DNA of 64,000 nt, taken from assembly GCA_002439585.1 (NCBI GenBank), contig DJOF01000003.1, positions 62,001 to 126,000 of the forward strand, written 5' to 3'. Shown piece after piece: positions 34,008 through 44,047 of the stretch. The stretch is from Bacteroidales bacterium UBA6445. Its GTDB lineage: Bacteria > Bacteroidota > Bacteroidia > Bacteroidales > UBA932. Numbering within the stretch: the stretch's first letter is position 1; every line of letters starts with the position of its first letter. The notes under the pieces were generated by a model that was not told the DNA's origin, searched no databases, and saw nothing but the letters and a program-made list of their open reading frames with translations. The position numbers were made by a program, and so were the translations under genes.

Positions 34008-37004
34008 ATGAGCAAAACACACTTCATTTTGTGCCCGATTGCCGTCTTGTTGTTGCTGACTGGGCTCTGCGCCTCCGCACAGGGACAGTCTTTCAACGGA
34101 AAGGTAATCGACAAGACTGGGCAACCTATAATAGGAGCTGCTGTCATAAACACAGTCAATCGTTCCGTCGGGACAATGACCGATGTGGACGGAACATTCA
34201 CTTTGGCCGCCTCGAAAGGTGACGTTCTTGAAGTTTCCTCACTGGGCTACTCTTCAGTTAGGGTGACCGTTGATGAAAAGACTGACATCACCATCGTGCT
34301 TCAAGAAGATTCTGAATTTCTTAGTGAATCCGTTGTCGTGGGCTACGGAACAATCAAAAAGAAAGATCTGACAGGAGCGGTTGCATCCGTTTCGGACAAG
34401 GATCTCAAGGACACTCCTGTAGCCAATGTCGGGCAAGCACTTCAAGGCAAGGTCTCCGGCGTGTATATTCTTGATTCTGGAAAGCCTGGAGACAATGTCA
34501 CCATGAAGATCAGGGGCTTGGGTACAATCAATGACAGCGATCCGCTTGTTGTTATCGATGGAGTTCCGACAGATTTGGGACTGACTTCACTTAACACGGC
34601 GGACATCGATAGGATCGATGTACTCAAGGATGCGTCCGCTACCGCTATCTACGGATCACGTGGCGCAAATGGTGTCGTGATGGTGACCACCAAGAGAGGT
34701 TCCAATGGTAATGGTAAGGTCAGCGTCAACGCCAACTGGGCACTCCAGAATGTCACATATGTTCCTGAAATGCTTGATGCCGCGGGCTTCGCAGCCTATT
34801 CAAACGACATGCTGAGCAACGCGGGACTGGCTACAAATCCAGCATGGAGCAACCCGGAGACTCTCGGAAAGGGCACGGATTGGATAAAAGAGATCCTTCA
34901 CACGGGCAAGATGCAGAACTACACAGTGAGCTATTCCGGTGGAAACGAGAAAGCACATTACTACGTCTCAGGTGGATTCCTTGACCAAAAAGGAATCGTC
35001 AAGACAGTTGGCTATAGAAGGTTCACTTTCCAGAATAACAACGATGCTCAAGTCTTGAAATGGCTGAAGTTCTCCAACAATATCACATTCTCGGCTGACG
35101 TGAAAGAAGGTGGTTCATATTCAATTTCCAGCGCGATGAACGCCCTGCCGACACAGGAAGTAAAGAATGCCGACGGCAGTTGGAGCGGTCCGGAAGGGTC
35201 ATCCTATTGGTATGGTGATGTCAGAAATCCTGTCGGTCCTCTCTACACCAACGCAAACAAGACCAATGGCTACAATTTTCTCGGGAATATCTCCGCGGAG
35301 ATAACATTCACGAAGTGGCTGAAATTCAAGAGTACTTTTGGCTACGATGCCAAGATGTGGTTCAACGACAACATCTCGTATGCTTACGACTATAAGCCTT
35401 CAGCAGTGGAGGAAACCACTCGTTACCAAGACTCCAACAAGGCTTTCACCTATCTTTGGGATAATTACTTCACCTTCGACCACACGTTCAACGGGAAGCA
35501 TAGTCTCAATGTGATGGCCGGCACTTCTGCACAATGGAACGATGCTTCGGGGATTAACGCTACCAAGGCTGGATTCCTTTTCTCCAATGTCCACGAGTTC
35601 GACAACGGAACCGTCAACAAATCAATCGGTGGCGCGTCAAGCGACTGGTCTATGATGTCTTTTATGGCCAGGCTCAATTACACTTACGAAGACAAATACC
35701 TTCTCACAGCCACGATGCGCCGTGACGGTTCTTCCAGATTCGGCCCGAACCACAGATGGGGAAACTTTCCGTCCGCCTCAGCGGCATGGAGACTATCCAA
35801 GGAAAATTGGTTCCCTAAGAATTTTCTTGTCAACGACGCTAAACTGCGCGCTGGCTATGGTGTGACCGGCAACGACAAGATCGGCTCATACGCCTACATC
35901 CAGACCTACAACACAGGTACTTACATTTTCGGAACCGAAACCGTCACTGCTCTTATGGCCAAGTCCATGGCTAATCCTTCAATCCACTGGGAGGAAGTGC
36001 GCCAGGCAAACATTGGTCTTGACCTGTCCATGTGGCGGTCGCGTGTCAACCTTTCTGTCGATGCATATCTGAAGAATACGGCCGACATGCTTGTCAAGGC
36101 AGCGATTCCTATCACTTCCGGCTACGAGGACACCACCACAACCTACACGAACGCAGGCAAGGTCCGCAACAGCGGCTTCGAGTTCACTCTCAACACAATC
36201 AACTTCGATAGTACAGGCGATGGATTCAGGTGGGAGACATCGCTGACAGCCACGTGGAATAGAAACAAGATCATAAGCCTTAACAGCGACACACCGCTTT
36301 ACCAGAACGAGACAGGTGGAACCTACATCACCATGCAGAAGAACGGTGAACCTATCAATGTGTTCTATGGCTATGTGACCGATGGCATATTCCAGACTCA
36401 GGATGAAGTTGATAACCATGCATTCCAGGAGAGTTCCACCGCGCCGGGCGATATCCGGTTCAAGGATCTCAACAATGATGGTGTTATCAACGAGAAAGAC
36501 AGGACAATCATCGGCAACCCTAACCCGGATTGGCTGTTCTCAATGACGAACAATTTCTACTTCAAAGGATTCGACCTTACGATTTTCCTACAGGGCATAA
36601 CTGGCAACGAGATATTCAACGCGGTGGATATCGGCAACGAAGGAATGGCAAGCGCGCACAATCAGACCGCGTCTGTCAAGTACCGTTGGACCGGCTACGG
36701 AACCAGCACCAGCATGCCTCGCGCCGTCTATGGCGATCCGAACCACAATGCCAGAATCTCCGACAGGTTCGTGGAAAGTGGCTCTTACCTTAGGGTAAAG
36801 AACGTCACTTTAGGCTACACATTCCCTAAGGCTCTTTTGCACAAAGCGCACATTGACAGCGCGAGGATATTCCTTTCCTGCGAGAACGCACTGACCCTGA
36901 CGAATTACTCTGGCTTCGATCCGGAGGTTGGTATCAACGGAATAGATTGGAACATCTATCCGCTGTCACGTACTTTCAGCCTCGGGCTCAACTTTAATTT
37001 CTGA
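34008..37004 (+). CDS. SusC-like TonB-dependent outer-membrane transporter
   Basis: 998 codons. Signal peptide (CPIAVLLLLTGLCASAQGQ), a CarboxypepD_reg-like domain at ~28-115 (GKVIDKTGQPIIGAAVI), the TonB-box region and plug (SVVVGYGTIKKKDLTGAVAS, QGKVSGV, PLVVIDGVP, DASATAIYGSRGANGVVMVT), then a 22-strand barrel ending SLGLNFNF. It imports oligosaccharides captured by the paired SusD protein using TonB energy. It is the first gene of the PUL operon and overlaps susD by one base. Confidence 0.95.
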   Translation: MSKTHFILCPIAVLLLLTGLCASAQGQSFNGKVIDKTGQPIIGAAVINTVNRSVGTMTDVDGTFTLAASKGDVLEVSSLGYSSVRVTVDEKTDITIVLQEDSEFLSESVVVGYGTIKKKDLTGAVASVSDKDLKDTPVANVGQALQGKVSGVYILDSGKPGDNVTMKIRGLGTINDSDPLVVIDGVPTDLGLTSLNTADIDRIDVLKDASATAIYGSRGANGVVMVTTKRGSNGNGKVSVNANWALQNVTYVPEMLDAAGFAAYSNDMLSNAGLATNPAWSNPETLGKGTDWIKEILHTGKMQNYTVSYSGGNEKAHYYVSGGFLDQKGIVKTVGYRRFTFQNNNDAQVLKWLKFSNNITFSADVKEGGSYSISSAMNALPTQEVKNADGSWSGPEGSSYWYGDVRNPVGPLYTNANKTNGYNFLGNISAEITFTKWLKFKSTFGYDAKMWFNDNISYAYDYKPSAVEETTRYQDSNKAFTYLWDNYFTFDHTFNGKHSLNVMAGTSAQWNDASGINATKAGFLFSNVHEFDNGTVNKSIGGASSDWSMMSFMARLNYTYEDKYLLTATMRRDGSSRFGPNHRWGNFPSASAAWRLSKENWFPKNFLVNDAKLRAGYGVTGNDKIGSYAYIQTYNTGTYIFGTETVTALMAKSMANPSIHWEEVRQANIGLDLSMWRSRVNLSVDAYLKNTADMLVKAAIPITSGYEDTTTTYTNAGKVRNSGFEFTLNTINFDSTGDGFRWETSLTATWNRNKIISLNSDTPLYQNETGGTYITMQKNGEPINVFYGYVTDGIFQTQDEVDNHAFQESSTAPGDIRFKDLNNDGVINEKDRTIIGNPNPDWLFSMTNNFYFKGFDLTIFLQGITGNEIFNAVDIGNEGMASAHNQTASVKYRWTGYGTSTSMPRAVYGDPNHNARISDRFVESGSYLRVKNVTLGYTFPKALLHKAHIDSARIFLSCENALTLTNYSGFDPEVGINGIDWNIYPLSRTFSLGLNFNF

Positions 37005-38497
37005 TGAATATGAACAACTTAAAGATCACAATACTTGGTTTGGCAGGCTTGGTGATGATATCCTGCTCCGGATTTCTTGACAGTTTCCCTTCATACGCCG
37101 TGGATCCGTCTGTCTCAGTCACAGATTCTGTCGCCATCGCCTTGACAAACGGATGCTATGTGCCGCTGCAGTCCTCAAACCTTTACAATCAAAGAATATG
37201 GTCACTCGACATCATCGCTGGCAACTCCGAGGTTGGAGCCGGTGGCGGTGATGATGGAATTGAGACCATACAATGTGCCAATTTCGCTGCTGATGCGTCC
37301 AATGGATTCGCGGTTTATATCTGGAGATCTCCTTGGGTAGGAATCGGACAGTGCAATACCACGATAGAATCCATTCTCGGAGAAGGCAACCAGACCAGCG
37401 ACGCCATAAGGAATCGTTCGCTCGGTGAGGCTTATTTCCTCAGAGCACACTATTATTACATTCTTGTACGTCTGTTCGGAGGTGTCCCTCTTGTGCTTAC
37501 CCCACACAAGGCCAACGAGTCCACGGATGTGGCAAGAGCCTCTCTTGATGACTGTTACGCTCAGATTATCAGTGACTGCAAGACTGCCATTGATCTCCTG
37601 CCCGAAAAAAGTACATATGCAGGAGCTGACTACAACCGGGTCAGCAAGGACGCGGCATTGGCCATGCTGGCCGACATCTATCTGACGTACAATCCGTCCG
37701 AGCACTACGCTGAGGTTCAGAACCTTTGCTCCCAGGTAGAGGCTTTGGGCTATGACCTGAGCAAGTGCGATTTTGCGGACAATTTCGGCTCTAAGGCCGA
37801 AACCAGCCAGGAGGCTTTGTTCACGGTGGGCTATTCAGGAAGCACCCAGTACGATTTCTGGGGTGGCAACAACCAAAGTTCATGGCTGTCCACTTTCATG
37901 GGTCCGAGAAACTCGGGAATGGTCGCCGGATCATATGGATGGAACCAGCCTACCGAGGAATTCATGAGTCAATGGGAAGAGGGGGACCTCAGGAAGGACG
38001 TGTCCGTCTTCTACAATGGATGCCCGGCCTTCGATGGAATCGAGTACAAGTCCTCATGGTCAAACACAGGTTACAATGTGCGTAAGTTCATGGTCACCAA
38101 GTCATACTCACCGGAATACAACACAAACGCAGCGGACTTTGTCGTGTACCGTTTCGCGGATGTACTATTGATGAAGGCCGAGGCTCTGAACGAGCAGGGT
38201 AAGACGGACGAGGCCGCGGAACCTTTGAACATCGTAAGAAAACGCGCCGGCCTCAATCCGATTCCTTTAGGAAAGACACAGGAAGAGATGAGGGAGATCA
38301 TCATCCACGAGCGCAGGATGGAGCTTGCTTTCGAGGGTCACCGATGGTTTGACATCATCCGGCTCAACAAGGGACAGTACGCCATTGATTTCCTTGAAGG
38401 AATCGGCAAGAAAGCTACAAAGGATAGGCTGCTTCTGCCTATCCCGCTGACAGAGATGGATTCTAACAATCTGATGGAACAAAACCCTGGATATTAA
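37004..38497 (+). CDS. SusD-like surface glycan-binding lipoprotein
   Basis: 497 codons; a second ATG at 37010 is equally possible. Lipoprotein signal with Cys in GLVMISCSGFLD. RagB/SusD N-terminal TPR region (LGEAYFLRAHYYYILVRLFG, GGVPLVLTP) and C-terminal RagB motif (VYRFADVLLMKAEALNEQGK, IHERRMELAFEGHRWFDIIR). It forms the lid of the SusC channel and binds the target glucan at the cell surface. Ends 21 bp before the SusE-like gene. Confidence 0.95.
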   Translation: MNMNNLKITILGLAGLVMISCSGFLDSFPSYAVDPSVSVTDSVAIALTNGCYVPLQSSNLYNQRIWSLDIIAGNSEVGAGGGDDGIETIQCANFAADASNGFAVYIWRSPWVGIGQCNTTIESILGEGNQTSDAIRNRSLGEAYFLRAHYYYILVRLFGGVPLVLTPHKANESTDVARASLDDCYAQIISDCKTAIDLLPEKSTYAGADYNRVSKDAALAMLADIYLTYNPSEHYAEVQNLCSQVEALGYDLSKCDFADNFGSKAETSQEALFTVGYSGSTQYDFWGGNNQSSWLSTFMGPRNSGMVAGSYGWNQPTEEFMSQWEEGDLRKDVSVFYNGCPAFDGIEYKSSWSNTGYNVRKFMVTKSYSPEYNTNAADFVVYRFADVLLMKAEALNEQGKTDEAAEPLNIVRKRAGLNPIPLGKTQEEMREIIIHERRMELAFEGHRWFDIIRLNKGQYAIDFLEGIGKKATKDRLLLPIPLTEMDSNNLMEQNPGY

Positions 38498-38518
38498 CAA
38501 ATAAGACTGGATTACACA

Positions 38519-40015
38519 ATGAAGAAACAGATAATGGCCGCTACCATTGCGGCACTCTGCTTGAGCATGGTATGTTCCTGCTCGGAAGAGGATTATAAGA
38601 CAGTCGATCCATCCGTTGGGAGCATTCTTGAAATGTCTGCTTCCGGGGAGGTGATCGAGCTTGACGAGAGAAAAGCCGACAGCGAAGCGTTGGCGTTGAA
38701 TTGGACGACAGGCACCAACAAAGGCACAGGTAACGCTATCTCCTACACTTTAGAGATTGCCCCGAAAGATGTCGACTATTCTTCAGGTTACAAAGAGGAA
38801 CTCGGCAGGAAGGCTTATTCAAAGACTTGGACTACAAAGGAGCTGAATGACCTCGTCAAGTCGGAATTTCACGCCCAAAGCGGTGTCAAGGCTGTTTACA
38901 AGGCTAGGGTGACCGCTACCGTCGCCGAATATGGCGATTTGTCCCAAGAGTCGTCTGTGGAGTTCTCTGTGACTCCTTACGAGCCTGTCAGCACGACACT
39001 TTACATGATTGGAGACGCTGCTCCTAATGGTTGGTCCGCAGACGATGCCACCGAGTTGACACGCACGTCCGCCGGGGTGTTCTCTTGGACGGGGACATTG
39101 AACGAGGGCGAGATCAAGTTTATCACCACTTCGGGCCAATTCTGGCCGGCATACGTCAGGGATGGTTTGGACGCTTCAGGAAAGACTCTCAGATATTTTT
39201 CCGAGCAGCCGTCCGATGACCTTGACCTCAATTTCAATATTGTGGAAACGAGAGGCTATAGGATTACTGCTGACATACTCAACCTTACATTCACACTTGA
39301 AGAGACAGATGTCAACAAACCGCCATACGATGCCATTTACTTTGTCGGGGATCCGACCGAATGGTCATTTGTTAGGATGACACAAGATCCCGTCAATCCT
39401 TTTGTGTTCCGTTATGGAACAGAATTTACTAAAGGGGGAGAGTTCAAGTTCGGCACATCCGATGGTTCATGGGAAAACATGTACAAGGCTGTGGAGGAGA
39501 ACGCTTCCATCAACAACACTGGTGTGCAGTTTGTAAAAGGCTTTGACCCAGATCCTAAATGGAAAATCAAGGACGAAGAAGCCGGAAAGGCCTACAAGAT
39601 CGCCTTTGACATCACACCGGGGAAAGAAAGCATGAACTGCATTGAGTTTGTCCCTTATCCATCGCTCTGGCTCATCGGTTCTGCCGCTCCACACGGATGG
39701 TCTCTGGACGATGCTGCATCTGATGACAAATGCAGGCTCAAGGCAGGTGATGACAAATATATTCTTACATGGACAGGAGATTTATCCACAGGAGAGATGA
39801 AGATTAGCTGTGATCTCAAAAGAGAGTGGGACGGCTGCTGGTTCATACCAACGTCTACCAACAAGCCGTTCAACACTGCCACAGATGAGATCATCTCATT
39901 TGTGGACAGCAAGAAGGAACCCGGAGTGGATCGGAAATGGCTTATTGAGAACGCTGGCAACTACACAATCACCGTGAACCAGCTGAAGGAAACCATAACT
40001 ATCGTGCAGAACTAA
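38519..40015 (+). CDS. SusE/SusF-like surface starch/glucan-binding lipoprotein
   Basis: 498 codons. Lipoprotein signal (IAALCLSMVCSCSEED). An N-terminal Ig-like domain (LALNWTTGTNKGTGNAISYT) is followed by three SusE/F-type carbohydrate-binding modules with a shared core: TLYMIGDAAPNGWSADDA (~160), AIYFVGDPTEWSFVRMT (~275) and SLWLIGSAAPHGWSLDDA (~380). Each module carries aromatic residues fit for glucose-chain binding. It is third in the operon, as in other alpha-glucan PULs. Confidence 0.9.
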   Translation: MKKQIMAATIAALCLSMVCSCSEEDYKTVDPSVGSILEMSASGEVIELDERKADSEALALNWTTGTNKGTGNAISYTLEIAPKDVDYSSGYKEELGRKAYSKTWTTKELNDLVKSEFHAQSGVKAVYKARVTATVAEYGDLSQESSVEFSVTPYEPVSTTLYMIGDAAPNGWSADDATELTRTSAGVFSWTGTLNEGEIKFITTSGQFWPAYVRDGLDASGKTLRYFSEQPSDDLDLNFNIVETRGYRITADILNLTFTLEETDVNKPPYDAIYFVGDPTEWSFVRMTQDPVNPFVFRYGTEFTKGGEFKFGTSDGSWENMYKAVEENASINNTGVQFVKGFDPDPKWKIKDEEAGKAYKIAFDITPGKESMNCIEFVPYPSLWLIGSAAPHGWSLDDAASDDKCRLKAGDDKYILTWTGDLSTGEMKISCDLKREWDGCWFIPTSTNKPFNTATDEIISFVDSKKEPGVDRKWLIENAGNYTITVNQLKETITIVQN

Positions 40016-40026
40016 TGTAAGAAAAC

Positions 40027-41793
40027 ATGTATTACAAAATGTTTACAGAATTGATTTTGACGGGCGCCATACTTTTTGCCGGCGCCTGTCAGAAAGAGAA
40101 AGGCTACACAGGATTCGTTAAGCCATCCGATGGGGAGCAGACCGAAATTTCAGTCAGCACTGACAAGGCCACTTATAGACCAGGCGAGACAATCAGATTC
40201 ACTGCCTCCGCCAATCTTGGCGCTGACGTCTCGGTCAGATATGTACATTTGGGCCGGGTTGTCAGTGAACAACCCCTCAACTCATCTGAATGGAGCTGGG
40301 CCGCTCCGCCAGAGGATTACAAAGGGTACATGGCAGAGGTTTACAAGACCACATCGGAAGGAGAGAAGATCCTTGGAACTGTAGGAATCGATGTGTCCAG
40401 TGACTGGGCTAGGTTCCCGCGCTACGGCTTCCTTTCCAGTTTCGATGTCATGAGTGAAGCCGCTGTCAATAACGTCATCGGCAACCTTAATCGCTACCAC
40501 ATCAACGGAGTCCAGTTTCAGGACTGGCATTGGAAGCATCATTGGCCGTTGGCTGGCACACGTGACAACCCACTTGAGACCTATAAGGACATCGCTAATA
40601 GGAATACGTCCCTGACAACTCTCAAGAACTACATATCTGCCATCCACAACCGCGGAATGAAGGCCATCTTCTACAACCTTTGCTTCGGTGCTCTTGACGA
40701 TGCAGCGCAGGACGGGGTTAAAGAGAATTGGTACATATTCAGCGACAATGGCAGAAACAACAAGGATATGCACGCCCTGTCTGCTCCTTTCAAAAGTTCG
40801 ATCTACCTTGTCAATCCAGGTAATCTTGAGTGGCAGGAATATATTGGCAAAAAGACCGATGATGTCTATAGCGTGCTTGATTTCGACGGCTATCAGATTG
40901 ATCAGCTTGGGAATAGAGGCACAAGGTACGACTATGACGGCAATATTGTTGACTTGCCGGCCGGATATGCATCCTTCATCAATGCGATGAAATCGAGGCA
41001 ACCTGCCAAGGATCTTATAATGAACGCAGTCTCAGGTTATGGCGCTGAACGGATCGTTGGAACTGGGAAAATGGCGTTTGCTTACAATGAAATGTGGGGG
41101 AGCGAAGCTGACTTCATCGACCTCAAAACCCACATCGAGGACAATAACCGATTTAGCGGGAAGGGCATAAGCACAGTCTTCGCTGCTTACATGAACTACG
41201 GCAAGTCGGGAAGCCTTGGGTCATTCAATGCACCTGGAGTTATCCTTACCGATGCGGTGATATTTGCCCTTGGAGGCTCTCATCTGGAGCTTGGAGAACA
41301 TATGTTATGCAGTGAATATTTTCCCAACAGCAGCCTCGGCATGACAGCAGAGCTTCAGAACGCCATGGTCGCCTACTATGATTTCATGACAGCCTACGAA
41401 AACCTGCTTCGAGACGGTGGAGAATTCAATGACGTGAGCGTCACATCTGCAGACGGCAAGATGATCGTCAAGCCATGGGCTCCAGAAAAAGGTAAGGCGG
41501 TAACCTTATGCCGGAAATTTGACAGTCGCCAAGTGGTTCATATCTTAAATTTCACTCAAGCCAACTCTTTAAGTTGGAGAGACATGGACGGCACAATGCC
41601 AGAACCGACACAGATCATCGAGCCATCGGTTGATATCAATGTGAGCGAAAAGATTACCTCTGTCTGGATGGCTTCGCCTGACATTGACAGAGGCGCGTGC
41701 AAGAAGTTGGATTTTAAGCAAAACAACGACAGCGTCCGTATCACGATGCCTTCCTTGAAATATTGGAATATGGTAGTTTTGGAATATGAATAG
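40027..41793 (+). CDS. GH66 dextranase-like endo-alpha-1,6-glucanase, lipoprotein
   Basis: 588 codons with a lipobox (ILFAGACQKEKG), so likely cell-surface attached. An Ig-like domain (~35-125; ATYRPGETIRFTASANLGAD) precedes a GH66 TIM barrel from ~130 (FPRYGFLSSFDVMS, GVQFQDWHWKHHWPLAG). The presumed nucleophile Asp is ~D292 in DFDGYQIDQLGNRG and the acid/base Glu is ~E355 in FAYNEMWGSEADF. These match the Asp/Glu pair of dextranases and cycloisomaltooligosaccharide transferases. The lack of an extra inserted CBM favours a plain dextranase. It cuts alpha-1,6-glucan into pieces for SusCD. The last 8 bp overlap the GH97 gene. Confidence 0.88.
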   Translation: MYYKMFTELILTGAILFAGACQKEKGYTGFVKPSDGEQTEISVSTDKATYRPGETIRFTASANLGADVSVRYVHLGRVVSEQPLNSSEWSWAAPPEDYKGYMAEVYKTTSEGEKILGTVGIDVSSDWARFPRYGFLSSFDVMSEAAVNNVIGNLNRYHINGVQFQDWHWKHHWPLAGTRDNPLETYKDIANRNTSLTTLKNYISAIHNRGMKAIFYNLCFGALDDAAQDGVKENWYIFSDNGRNNKDMHALSAPFKSSIYLVNPGNLEWQEYIGKKTDDVYSVLDFDGYQIDQLGNRGTRYDYDGNIVDLPAGYASFINAMKSRQPAKDLIMNAVSGYGAERIVGTGKMAFAYNEMWGSEADFIDLKTHIEDNNRFSGKGISTVFAAYMNYGKSGSLGSFNAPGVILTDAVIFALGGSHLELGEHMLCSEYFPNSSLGMTAELQNAMVAYYDFMTAYENLLRDGGEFNDVSVTSADGKMIVKPWAPEKGKAVTLCRKFDSRQVVHILNFTQANSLSWRDMDGTMPEPTQIIEPSVDINVSEKITSVWMASPDIDRGACKKLDFKQNNDSVRITMPSLKYWNMVVLEYE

Positions 41794-43957
41794 AAAGACT
41801 TTAATTCGCGACATCGTGCTGATTTTCGTTACAGCGCTGACATTGGGAGTCACTGCATACGCTGAAAACTCCTATGACAGCCGCCCGGCCGTGGAGAGAT
41901 CCGAATCCCTGCTCTCTCCGAACGGCAAGCTCAAACTTGAATTCAAACTTCAAGACGGAGACAAGCCACGCTACAAACTGTCCTACAAAGATAAGATTGT
42001 TGTTGAATGGAGCCGCATGGGGTTCCGGCTGAATGACAGCGGTCTCTTCGATTGGTTCGAACTCGCTGATGTATCTAGGAATTCCATAGATGAGACATGG
42101 AATCCTGTCTGGGGAGAGGAAAGCACGATAAGGAATCACTATAACGAGTTGGCGGTCACCTTGAGGCAGACGTCAAGCGATAGGCATATGGTGGTTAGGT
42201 TCAGGTTGTTTGATGATGGCCTCGGGTTTAGGTACGAGTTCCCAGACCAAAACAATCTGATATATTTTGTGATAAGTGATGAACTTACCGATTTTGCCAT
42301 GACAGGTGATCACACAGCATGGTGGATTCCTGGAGATTACGACACTCAGGAATATGACTACAGCAAATCCCGCCTCTCTGAAATCCGTGGTTTGATGGAA
42401 TCCTCCATCTCCGACAATCTCTCACAGACATCATTCTCCCCTACCGGAGTTCAGACCTCACTTCAACTCAAAACCGATGACGGAATCTACCTGAATATTC
42501 ATGAGGCGGCTCTCGTGAACTATCCGGCCATGCATCTGGAATTGGATGACAGAAACATGGTGTTCCATGCGCATCTGACCCCTTCACCCACCGGAGAGAA
42601 GGCCTACATGCAGACGCCATGCACGACACCATGGAGAACAGTCATTGTCTCTGACGATGCCCGTGACATCCTCTCGTCACGCATCACATTGAATCTCAAT
42701 GAGCCTTGCAAGATTGAGGATACCTCGTGGATTCATCCATGCAAGTATGTTGGAGTCTGGTGGGAAATGATCACCGGCAAGAGTACATGGGCCTACACGG
42801 ATGACCTCCGCAGCGTCCATCTTACTACAGATGACCTGACAAAGGTGAAGCCTAACGGAAAGCATGGAGCGAACACGGCCAATGTCAAGAGATACATCGA
42901 CTTCGCTGCGAAGAACGGATTCGATGGCGTGCTTGTGGAAGGCTGGAATATCGGTTGGGAGGACTGGTACGGCCACATGAAGGAAGATGTGTTCGATTTC
43001 GTGACCCCATACCCCGATTTCGATGTGGAAGGGATTGAAAGATACGCTAGGGAGAAAGGCGTGAAGATGATCATGCACCATGAGACCTCGGCCTCACCAC
43101 GCAACTACGAGCGCCAGCTTGATACCGCCTATAAATTCATGAGGGAGCATGGCTACGATGCCGTCAAATCAGGTTACGTGGGTGACATGATCCAGAAGGG
43201 GAATAACCACTACAACCAGTGGATGGTCAACCACTACCTGTATGCAGTGCGGAAAGCCGCTGACTATCATATCATGGTTAACGCCCACGAGGCAGTCCGT
43301 CCAACTGGTCTTTGCCGCACGTACCCTAACCTTATAGGCAATGAATCAGCGAGAGGCACCGAGTATCAGGCGTTCGGCGGCTCCAAGCCTTTCCACGTCT
43401 CAGTCCTTCCTTTCACAAGACTCATTGGTGGGCCGATGGACTATACTCCTGGAATATTCGAGATGAACATCTCCAAGATCAATCCTGGGAACAACTCTCA
43501 CGCAAACTGCACAATCGCAAACCAGCTCGGCATTTATGTGGTGATGAGTTCCCCTCTCCAGATGGCAGCCGATCTTCCTGAGAACTACGAGCGCTTTCCT
43601 GACGCCTTTCAATTCATAAAGGATGTGGCCCTGGACTGGTCTGAAAGCCGTTATCTGGAGGCTGAACCCGGTGAATATATTACCGTGGCGCGCAAATCCA
43701 AAGGCACAGGCAAATGGTTTGTCGGCAACGTGACCGGCGAGAAGGCGCACGAGTCTGTCATCAAGTTCGACTTCCTTGATCCTGGCAAAACCTACATCGC
43801 CACTATTTACGCAGACGCTCCGGACGCGGACTATAAGACTAATCCCCAGTCCTATACTATTCGCACGATGAAATGCAAGAGCAAGACGGTCCTCAAGCAG
43901 AAAGCAGTAGAAGGAGGCGGATTCGCGATCTCCTTCGAAGAAGTTAGTGGGAAATAA
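41786..43957 (+). CDS. GH97 alpha-glucosidase (SusB-like)
   Basis: 723 codons with a signal peptide (IVLIFVTALTLGVTAYA), predicted periplasmic. N-terminal beta-super-sandwich (LLSPNGKLKLEFKLQDGDK), central TIM barrel (WWEMITGKSTWAY, GFDGVLVEGWNIGWEDWYG) and C-terminal beta domain. Catalytic/calcium-binding glutamates of the inverting SusB-type group are seen in MIMHHETSASPRN, MVNAHEAVRPTGL and NLIGNESARGTEYQAFGG. It releases glucose from the non-reducing end of imported oligosaccharides, with tolerance of alpha-1,6 links in the family. Last gene of the PUL. Confidence 0.92.
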   Translation: MNRKTLIRDIVLIFVTALTLGVTAYAENSYDSRPAVERSESLLSPNGKLKLEFKLQDGDKPRYKLSYKDKIVVEWSRMGFRLNDSGLFDWFELADVSRNSIDETWNPVWGEESTIRNHYNELAVTLRQTSSDRHMVVRFRLFDDGLGFRYEFPDQNNLIYFVISDELTDFAMTGDHTAWWIPGDYDTQEYDYSKSRLSEIRGLMESSISDNLSQTSFSPTGVQTSLQLKTDDGIYLNIHEAALVNYPAMHLELDDRNMVFHAHLTPSPTGEKAYMQTPCTTPWRTVIVSDDARDILSSRITLNLNEPCKIEDTSWIHPCKYVGVWWEMITGKSTWAYTDDLRSVHLTTDDLTKVKPNGKHGANTANVKRYIDFAAKNGFDGVLVEGWNIGWEDWYGHMKEDVFDFVTPYPDFDVEGIERYAREKGVKMIMHHETSASPRNYERQLDTAYKFMREHGYDAVKSGYVGDMIQKGNNHYNQWMVNHYLYAVRKAADYHIMVNAHEAVRPTGLCRTYPNLIGNESARGTEYQAFGGSKPFHVSVLPFTRLIGGPMDYTPGIFEMNISKINPGNNSHANCTIANQLGIYVVMSSPLQMAADLPENYERFPDAFQFIKDVALDWSESRYLEAEPGEYITVARKSKGTGKWFVGNVTGEKAHESVIKFDFLDPGKTYIATIYADAPDADYKTNPQSYTIRTMKCKSKTVLKQKAVEGGGFAISFEEVSGK

Positions 43958-43980
43958 CCGGCTGGCCGCCAAGCAGAAAA

Positions 43981-44018
43981 TAAACCGTCTTTGGTCTGAA
44001 TGGGCCAAAGACGGTTTA
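43981..44018 (+). terminator. Hairpin terminator of the PUL operon
   Basis: Perfect inverted repeat taaaccgtctttgg / ccaaagacggttta (14 bp) with a 10-base loop, 24 bp after the GH97 stop. The T tail is short (ttattc). Confidence 0.75.
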
Positions 44019-44047
44019 TTCAATGAAAATACGGGATGTTTTGACTG

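Noticed and set aside
40282..41001. 239-codon minus-strand ORF
   Set aside because: Antisense shadow of the GH66 gene.
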